This document shows positions 6,032 to 11,381 of a stretch of DNA of 11,381 bases, in pieces. Origin of the DNA: Eubacteriales Family XIII. Incertae Sedis bacterium. Lineage in GTDB: Bacteria > Bacillota > Clostridia > Peptostreptococcales > Anaerovoracaceae. The notes under the pieces are model-generated. The model was given only the letters and a program-made list of their open reading frames with translations, was not told the origin of the DNA and ran no database searches. The stretch covers positions 1 through 11,381 of the forward strand of contig JAIRSA010000029.1 of the NCBI GenBank assembly GCA_031255695.1, read 5' to 3'. Position 1 is the stretch's first letter. Each line of letters begins with the position of its first letter. Both the position numbers and the translations under genes were made by a program.

Positions 6032-6295
6032 ATGAATATCTCATTGTCAACATTAAAGGAAAACCCTGCGAAGTATTTTGAGATGGCAAAAACCGCCGAT
6101 GTAATAGTTACAAGGCGTGGCGAACCTCTCGGACGGATAGTCAGCGAGGAAAAAGCCGCAAGGTCGGATAGGCGGCGGGCCATCGAGGCCTTGATTGGGA
6201 CCGTGCCCTTGCCGCCGGAATACGATGATCCAGACTATGATCCGGATTACGTTCTGCTGCGCGAAGCTGATTATAAAGACAGGGGTTTGCTATGA
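6032..6295 (+). CDS. Type II antitoxin, Phd/YefM family
   Basis: The 87-residue protein begins MNISLSTLKENPAKYFEMAK and continues DVIVTRRGEPLGRIV, the DNA-binding N-terminal fold of Phd/YefM antitoxins. The acidic, Pro/Tyr/Asp-rich C-terminal tail (PPEYDDPDYDPDY) is typical of the disordered segment that wraps the toxin. It should neutralise the downstream PIN toxin and repress the operon. A strong AGGAGGT (6020-6026) sets the start. Its TGA stop overlaps the toxin's ATG (ATGA), the classic translational coupling of these pairs. Confidence 0.88.
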   Translation: MNISLSTLKENPAKYFEMAKTADVIVTRRGEPLGRIVSEEKAARSDRRRAIEALIGTVPLPPEYDDPDYDPDYVLLREADYKDRGLL

Positions 6296-6711
6296 TGAAA
6301 ATCGTGATTGACAGCAACATAACGATTGATGCGTTAAGGCCCAACCCGGATTTCGGGACAGACGCAAAACGCGTATTCCAGCTGATATGGCATGAAAAAA
6401 TAGCGCCGTACATATGCGCGAACAGTTTGACAGATATATTCTACGTCTTGCGGAAGGTCCATGGCGCAGAAAAAGCCAAAGCTGCAATTTCCAATCTCAT
6501 AACGGCGGCTGACATTATACCCCTGACGGAAAACGACTGCGTAGACGCGCTTGCATTGCCTATGGCCGATTTTGAGGACGCATTGATCGCCGTATGCGCC
6601 AAAAGAATAAACGCGGATTTCATAGTCTCCCGCGACCGAAAGTTTATTGAGTCAGGAACCGATGTTGAGGCCATCACACCGAGGCAGTTGATCGAAAAAA
6701 TAAACCGTTGA
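6292..6711 (+). CDS. vapC: PIN-domain toxin, VapC-like endoribonuclease
   Basis: The 139-residue protein is a PIN-domain nuclease of the type that cleaves tRNA or rRNA in VapBC systems. Candidate Mg-binding acids are D7 in VIDSNITIDAL, D48 in SLTDIFYVLRK, D96 in DFEDALIA and D115 in IVSRDRKF, so the active site looks complete. D48 stands where many VapC proteins have Glu, as in the PIN_3-like group. Translation may start at 6292 or at the next ATG, 6295; AGGGG (6281-6285) suits both. Pairing of a PIN toxin with a Phd-like antitoxin is common in Firmicutes. No terminator is visible in the 16-bp gap before the convergent gene. Confidence 0.9.
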   Translation: MMKIVIDSNITIDALRPNPDFGTDAKRVFQLIWHEKIAPYICANSLTDIFYVLRKVHGAEKAKAAISNLITAADIIPLTENDCVDALALPMADFEDALIAVCAKRINADFIVSRDRKFIESGTDVEAITPRQLIEKINR

Positions 6712-6727
6712 CGCCGCCGCCCGGCCG

Positions 6728-7597
6728 CTACCTCTTTCTGAGCCTCATCACAATCACGGTCCCCAGCAGCAGCGCGACTATGATGACCACGATGTTGAAA
6801 ACCGTCCTATAGTCCCGTCCGGGCTGTATTTCCTCCGGCTCATACATATACCGTATTTCGCCTATCGCGGCCCTGTCTATCGTGCCTTTCAGAATATCGC
6901 CTTTATAGCGCCCGATGTCGTATACGGGGGCCGTCTTTTCCGGATCACCGCTGAATTCCAGAGTGTAGCTGTGCCCCGCATTCCCTTCGAAGACGAGATC
7001 GTCGGCATAATACCTCACGGTAACGCGGCTGACAGATATGGGCTTGTCGTCGCCGTCGTCAATAGTGATGCTATACGCCTCTTCCTGCGGTATGCTCCAG
7101 CCCATAGGTATCGTAGTGTCCACATACGACGCGCCGTCCAATGAAATGTTGTAGAGCTCTTTGCCTATTCCATGCGCCGTATAGACATTCCGTTTGAACA
7201 TGCTGTCGGTATGTATGCTTATATCGCATAGCCGCAGGTTCTTCAGCCCTTCTATAACGATATTCGTCCTTTTGCCGCCGCTCCTGACAGTGAAAACGGG
7301 TTCGAAACTTTCGATAAAATGGGTCTGCTCCAGCGGATAGGCCTCCCTGTCCGAATAGGCCATTTCAAAGCCCGTGTTTATAAAGTACGGCACATTCTCG
7401 CCATTGCCGTCTTTTATCGACAGGTCCGACAGATCGCTGTTTGAAGCATTATAGATTTGCGGCGTGAGGCGCACTGCCTTATATCGGTTTTCGCCGCCAG
7501 CCTCGATTGCGGCGGTATGGGCAAATGAAATGGCGGCATTCGCCGCGCATCCAGCCAAAATCAGCACAGACAGAATGCTAATCGCCCTTTTCCGCAT
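6728..7597 (-). CDS. Lipoprotein with C-terminal TM, DUF3999-like
   Basis: The 289-residue protein starts MRKRAISILSVLILAGC, a signal peptide with a lipobox LAGC (lipidated Cys at C17). A mostly beta, soluble extracytoplasmic region follows. It ends with a single hydrophobic helix (VFNIVVIIVALLLGTVIVM) and a basic tail RLRKR. It would therefore be anchored at both ends, with the bulk outside the membrane. It overlaps the upstream DUF2339-type gene by 20 bp and has GAGGGGG upstream, so the two are probably translated together. The combination of a DUF2339 membrane giant with a DUF3999 partner is known in other bacteria; the DUF3999 label here is inference from that context and topology, not from a domain search. 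No catalytic motif was seen. Confidence 0.65.
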   Translation of the reverse strand: MRKRAISILSVLILAGCAANAAISFAHTAAIEAGGENRYKAVRLTPQIYNASNSDLSDLSIKDGNGENVPYFINTGFEMAYSDREAYPLEQTHFIESFEPVFTVRSGGKRTNIVIEGLKNLRLCDISIHTDSMFKRNVYTAHGIGKELYNISLDGASYVDTTIPMGWSIPQEEAYSITIDDGDDKPISVSRVTVRYYADDLVFEGNAGHSYTLEFSGDPEKTAPVYDIGRYKGDILKGTIDRAAIGEIRYMYEPEEIQPGRDYRTVFNIVVIIVALLLGTVIVMRLRKR

Positions 7598-10115
7598 CAG
7601 CGGGCACCCCCTCTTTCAGCTCCAGCCGCTTGTTGAAATATTGGTATACAAATGAAATGGCGATGAGGATTACGCCGAGCACAAAGTATGATATGATCCG
7701 GAACCCCTGCGTCAGGCTGGCCAGATCGATCAAGAACAATTTGATCACCGACAGGATCGCCAGGCCCAGCCCGAACTTGCGGATGAACGAGTATCGGCGC
7801 GCAAACCCGAAAACGATCCACGCAAGCGCCGTCAGCACATATATGATGCTGATTGCCGCGCTGGAAAACGACAGATTGAACTGGACGATCAGGTTCTGCG
7901 TCAGGACGACCACGAAATACCCGGAGATTATCAGGGGGTACCATTCTATGCCCATCTTGCGTTCCACCACTATCATCTTCATCATGTCCCGCAATGCAAG
8001 GACAGACAGGAGGCCGAGCACCAGCAGGATCGCCGTCCCCGCTATCGTCACGCCGAAGCCCGGCGTACCCGGCTGAAGGTAAACCCTGGCGACCGGCGTC
8101 AGGCTTGTGTTGAGCACGAACAGGCCCAGGATCCCGATCGCGTAGAGCGAAATCGACAGTATCTTGACCCCCATATCAGACAGGAGGCGGATGCGCGGGA
8201 ATAGATAGGCGAGGGCGAATGTCGCGGTTACTGCCGCCGCGCCCAGAAGGTAATCGATCCGGTAGGCCTCCGGTCCGCTGTTGGCAAGCAGGAAGCCCCA
8301 CATCTTCACGAGTATAAAGTACATGGCGAAAATCCATACATTTGCAAGCGCGAAATATTTGTAGATCTCCACGAAACGCCCGGCCATCATCTTCCGGTAC
8401 ATGTAAGCGCCGAGGATGAGCAGGCTGCCGAGCGTGATTGCAAGATACTTATAGACGAACAGGTAATCCCGGATATACATGCAGTCAAATATGATAAATG
8501 CGCCCAGGCACAGCAGGCTTATGGCAAACCCCACCTGCCTGAATCTCTTTTCGTTGCCCAGAACCCCATACGCGGCGAGGAAGACGCCTTCCGCGAGCCA
8601 TCCCAGCGACAGCCATGCCTGCCCGAACTGCAGCGGGACGATCAGGACGACAAATGCAAGGCCTGTCAGGTAGAACAATGCGCTGACGAGGCCTTCCTCG
8701 CCGGCAAATTTCGCTTCGATAGCCCTTCCAAGGAACAAGTAAATCACGGCAAAGGCCACGGCAAGCAGGCCGGTATAGTCCATCAGGCCGAAACTATAGA
8801 ACACCCCGTACATGATCAGGCTGCTGAAAACGGTGTTGACGGCCAGCAGCACGATATCGGATTTCCTGAATTTCGCCTTGGTGCGGTATGTGCTGATGAT
8901 AGGGATGGCCGTGTAGATCAAAAAGGCGAACAGCACATAAAGGATGTTGGCCGCCCCTTCCATTGTGCCGGTGGACTCCCAAAAATCATAGGAAATATAG
9001 AACGTGCCCAGGATGTTCAGGGCCAGGCCGATGAACGTGGGGACACGCCATTTCTTGCTGAATGAGATCAGCAGCGCGAGCAGGTTCAGCGCTATAAAGT
9101 AGAGCATGGCGCCATAGGCCACAACGGCATCCGTGCCTATGGAGAACATCGGCAGATAGCCGCCGATCAGCGCAAACGCCGCGATCGTCTGGGAATTGTA
9201 CCGGATGGACAGTATGAACGCCACCGCCGTGATAAGGATGCACACAGATATGGCAGCGTACATGCCTAGGATATGCAGCCCGAAATAGCTCGTGGCCAGC
9301 GCGGCGTATAGGATGCCGACGCCGCCCGCAGAAATGCCCAGCGAGAAGATATTCGGCTTTTTCCTGTTCATCATTTCCCCTGCGGCCAGCATCAGCCCGC
9401 CCAGGGCGAAGAGCATGATGCCTTTCAGCGTGTCTGACAGCAGCACATATGTAAACCGCGCCAATGTAGTGGCGCCGACGATCAGCAAAAATATCCCGAC
9501 TGCATTGAGGACATTCAGGCCCACGAACCTTTCCAGATTGTTCTTTTTCGCCGCCGCGCGTATCTGCCCGTCGGTAAGCCGCTCATTTTTCAGGGCTTCA
9601 AGCTCGTCATGCTCAGCCCGCGAGAAAGCGCCCGATATCCGCGCCGCCTTTGCGCGCGCTTCAGTGACCTTCATATTCAATAAGGCAGATAGATCATTGA
9701 GCTTTGTGTAGATATCGTCGTGTATATCGACATTGTTCTGGGCCAGGATGGCCCTTATGTTGTCTATCCTTGCTTTTACGCCGTTTTCAAGCGCTGTCAG
9801 CCTATTCAGCTCACTGTCCGTGTTGGCGCGGAAATATATGTCGAGCTTTTGGGCCGTGGTATTTACGATCTTGATTTTTTCGTTGTATATCTGTTCATAA
9901 AGCGCATTTTTAAGACCCAGGTTCTCGTCAGCGAGAATGGCCGCCCCATCCCGCGCCCGCGTAAAATCAGCGCGGAGCTTTTCGAGTTCCGCTTTGAGCG
10001 CTGCGTTCTCTTTAGCCAAGTCGCTGCCTTCAATAGCCTGCCGCTCAGACTCAAGCTCGGACAGAATCTCCTTTTGGCGGCGTATTATGCTTTTCAGGTT
10101 GTCTGCCGTCCCCAT
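7578..10115 (-). CDS. DUF2339-family polytopic membrane protein
   Basis: The 845-residue protein has a cytosolic, coiled-coil N-terminus (residues 1-75, rich in Leu/Glu/Lys heptads) and a charged stretch to about 195. The rest is almost entirely membrane: roughly 20 or more hydrophobic helices. Family-like patterns include LERFVGLNVLNAVGIFLLIVG, the GGLMLAAGEMMNRKKP and SAGGVGILYAALATSYFGL segments, and GWLAEGVFLAAYGVLG. These match the DUF2339 layout, whose biochemical function is not established. The start at 10115 has AGGAG at 10123-10127, eight bases upstream. It is the first gene of a two-gene unit with the lipoprotein. A weak promoter is possible at 10173-10200 on the - strand. A role in envelope maintenance or transport is only a guess. 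Confidence 0.8.
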   Translation of the reverse strand: MGTADNLKSIIRRQKEILSELESERQAIEGSDLAKENAALKAELEKLRADFTRARDGAAILADENLGLKNALYEQIYNEKIKIVNTTAQKLDIYFRANTDSELNRLTALENGVKARIDNIRAILAQNNVDIHDDIYTKLNDLSALLNMKVTEARAKAARISGAFSRAEHDELEALKNERLTDGQIRAAAKKNNLERFVGLNVLNAVGIFLLIVGATTLARFTYVLLSDTLKGIMLFALGGLMLAAGEMMNRKKPNIFSLGISAGGVGILYAALATSYFGLHILGMYAAISVCILITAVAFILSIRYNSQTIAAFALIGGYLPMFSIGTDAVVAYGAMLYFIALNLLALLISFSKKWRVPTFIGLALNILGTFYISYDFWESTGTMEGAANILYVLFAFLIYTAIPIISTYRTKAKFRKSDIVLLAVNTVFSSLIMYGVFYSFGLMDYTGLLAVAFAVIYLFLGRAIEAKFAGEEGLVSALFYLTGLAFVVLIVPLQFGQAWLSLGWLAEGVFLAAYGVLGNEKRFRQVGFAISLLCLGAFIIFDCMYIRDYLFVYKYLAITLGSLLILGAYMYRKMMAGRFVEIYKYFALANVWIFAMYFILVKMWGFLLANSGPEAYRIDYLLGAAAVTATFALAYLFPRIRLLSDMGVKILSISLYAIGILGLFVLNTSLTPVARVYLQPGTPGFGVTIAGTAILLVLGLLSVLALRDMMKMIVVERKMGIEWYPLIISGYFVVVLTQNLIVQFNLSFSSAAISIIYVLTALAWIVFGFARRYSFIRKFGLGLAILSVIKLFLIDLASLTQGFRIISYFVLGVILIAISFVYQYFNKRLELKEGVPADAEKGD

Positions 10116-10219
10116 GTTTTCTGCTCCTGATATTGTGGCGCGCGCGTGCGTAATTGATGCAATAAATCCGTAGATAATAATATCATACCATCACTCCACA
10201 AGTCCATCTATTTTCCGAA

Positions 10220-10250
10220 AAGGCACCGGAAAATAATTTTCCGGTGCTTT
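10220..10250 (-). terminator. Terminator of the LysR-type gene
   Basis: GCACCGGAAAA (10223-10233) and TTTTCCGGTGC (10237-10247) form a perfect 11-bp stem with a TAA loop, extendable at the base by A-T and G-T pairs to 10220/10250. Read on the - strand, it lies about 100 bp after the regulator's stop and is followed by CTTTT, so it probably ends that transcript. It may also insulate the DUF2339 unit. Confidence 0.6.
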
Positions 10251-10353
10251 GGCAAAATTATTCTATTAGTTTACTTTCGTCGCTTGCGCGGGCAATAACG
10301 GACAAAGCATCGAAATGTGTTACGGGGACTAACGTGTTATGAGACAACCGTGT

Positions 10354-11217
10354 TCACAGTTGAATTGACTTGATGAAGCGGACGAACGCGCGCATTGCGT
10401 CCGTAAGATAAGTGTTCTTTTTCCAAAAAACGCCGATCTTTGCCGGCAGGGGTTCGGAGAGAGGTATCTTGCAAAAGGCGTCGTCGTTTTCAAATACCTG
10501 CTCGTACAGAATTGTAACCGCCAAATTTTTCAGCATATACCGAATCGTGGGCAATTGGTTGGAGTGCATTACGACGTTCAGCGGAATGTTTTCGTATTGT
10601 CTGGAAATCACTTTGAAATGATAGGACCCTTGGGGGACCATGATAAAGGGTTGATTCCTGAGATCGCTCCCTTTAATGACTTTTTCGCTCGCAAGAGGGT
10701 GTTCCCGGCTCGCCCAAAACACCAAGTTCGTCTCAAAAATGAGCTTGCAGTCATAGGAGGGGTCCTCTTTTTCAATAATGCCTATAAAAAGATCAAGCAA
10801 GTTCTCTTTGATCATTTTGAGCCCGATAAGTGTGGGCGTCTCGTGAATCGTCAAATGTATTCCGGGGTTCGCCTCTTCGAATTTGGGAATGAGCCGTTCA
10901 AAGAAAAACGATCCGAGAATTGCCGGCATGCCGACCGTCAGAGTCGTTTTCCTGTTCTGTCCGAGCTCAAGGGCTTCATTGTAAAAATTATCAAAAGACG
11001 CCATAAATGTTTCGAGCATGTTTCGAAACAGCCGCCCCTCTTTGGTTAGGCATATCCGATTCCTGTTCCTATCGAGCAATCGAAATCCCAATTCGTTTTC
11101 AAGGTATTTAATTGCGGAAGTTAAAGAGGGCTGCGAAATATGAATGATCTCCGACGCCTTCGTGATATTCTCCTGTCTGCAGACCTCCAAAAAATATCTC
11201 AGATGGTTTATATTCAT
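10354..11217 (-). CDS. LysR-family transcriptional regulator
   Basis: A 287-residue regulator of normal LysR length. The N-terminal winged helix-turn-helix covers residues 1-60 (MNINHLRYFLEVCRQ, then ASEIIHISQPSLTSAIKYLE and ELGFRLLDR). The rest is the periplasmic-binding-like effector domain (about 90-287), with GNR-like surfaces but no identifiable ligand signature. The ATG at 11217 is chosen because the family's N-terminus starts exactly there; an upstream ATG at 11328 would add 37 unrelated residues. The ribosome site is a weak GGGGGG at 11227-11232. LysR proteins usually control a divergent neighbour, which here would lie beyond the window. Sampled G+C is about 42-57%, lower than in the genes to its left. 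Confidence 0.93.
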   Translation of the reverse strand: MNINHLRYFLEVCRQENITKASEIIHISQPSLTSAIKYLENELGFRLLDRNRNRICLTKEGRLFRNMLETFMASFDNFYNEALELGQNRKTTLTVGMPAILGSFFFERLIPKFEEANPGIHLTIHETPTLIGLKMIKENLLDLFIGIIEKEDPSYDCKLIFETNLVFWASREHPLASEKVIKGSDLRNQPFIMVPQGSYHFKVISRQYENIPLNVVMHSNQLPTIRYMLKNLAVTILYEQVFENDDAFCKIPLSEPLPAKIGVFWKKNTYLTDAMRAFVRFIKSIQL

Positions 11218-11255
11218 ATTTTTTCGCCCCCCGTCGTCGAAACAGGTGCCACCCC

Positions 11256-11267
11256 TATTATCTAATA
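11256..11267. promoter_or_regulatory. Inverted repeat upstream of the LysR gene
   Basis: TATTATCTAATA is a perfect 5-bp inverted repeat (TATTA / TAATA) around TC, about 40 bp upstream of the LysR start. On the - strand it contains GATAAT, a plausible -10 element, but only a poor -35 is visible. An autoregulatory LysR site is possible; the evidence is thin. Confidence 0.35.
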
Positions 11268-11298
11268 CTGTGCTCCGATTAAAAACGTGACATCTTTG

Positions 11299-11362
11299 CG
11301 GCTGATTCGCCCTCCTGCGTCGTTGCAAAGCCTCGCCGAACCTCCGGGTTCGCCTGCGTTTT
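11299..11362. repeat. Imperfect direct repeat and small hairpin at the window edge
   Basis: ATTCGCCCTCCTGCGTCGTTGC (around 11305-11326) resembles GGTTCGCCTGCGTTTTGC (around 11347-11364) in its TTCGCC...TGCGT core. Between them, CGAACC (11337-11342) and GGTTCG (11347-11352) form a 6-bp stem with a TCCG loop. This could be part of a longer dispersed repeat cut by the window edge. No gene is supported between 11218 and 11381. Confidence 0.4.
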
Positions 11363-11381
11363 GCGCACCTATCCCCGTTAC

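Noticed and set aside
6690..6728. Terminator for the DUF3999-like gene on the - strand
   Set aside because: A GC-rich stretch followed by T-rich sequence is present, but no stem longer than a few base pairs could be drawn.
10555..11049. 164-codon + strand open frame opposite the LysR gene
   Set aside because: It is antisense to a well-supported regulator, with no ribosome site or domain.

Overview
The window looks like chromosomal DNA from a moderately GC-rich bacterium, most likely an anaerobic Firmicute of the Clostridia type. This is an inference. It rests on the rplM-rpsI pair with a structured 5' leader, strong AGGAGG-like ribosome binding sites, textbook TTGACA/TATAAT promoters, and frequent AGG (Arg) and ATA (Ile) codons. 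A genus cannot be named from the sequence alone.

Layout. Positions 1-372 hold a very G/C-rich hairpin region, a strong promoter and a long structured leader. They are followed by rplM (L13) and rpsI (S9), an intrinsic terminator, and htpG (Hsp90), all on the + strand. Next on the + strand is a predicted papain/C39-like cysteine peptidase (3513-4382). It sits in an unusual GC-rich repeat landscape: 36-bp tandem repeats before it, 75-bp (25-residue) repeats inside it, and 77-bp-spaced repeats after it. On the - strand lies a six-helix membrane diguanylate cyclase (4592-5713) with its own promoter. Divergent from it is a type II toxin-antitoxin operon (Phd/YefM-type antitoxin, PIN-domain toxin; 6032-6711). 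Converging on that operon is a - strand pair: a giant multi-pass DUF2339-type membrane protein (7578-10115) and a lipoprotein resembling DUF3999 (6728-7597), overlapping by 20 bp. A LysR-type regulator (10354-11217, -) closes the window. Its target is not visible and may lie beyond 11381.

How the parts work together. rplM-rpsI is a conserved ribosomal operon. htpG follows it, but a terminator stands between them and no clear heat-shock promoter or CIRCE element was found, so htpG may depend on read-through or on an unseen promoter. The DUF2339/DUF3999 pair looks translationally coupled and probably acts as one envelope unit of unknown function. The toxin-antitoxin operon has the usual coupled layout. 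No single large undescribed system is evident. The part most deserving a second look is the repeat-laden cysteine peptidase locus (3263-4600).
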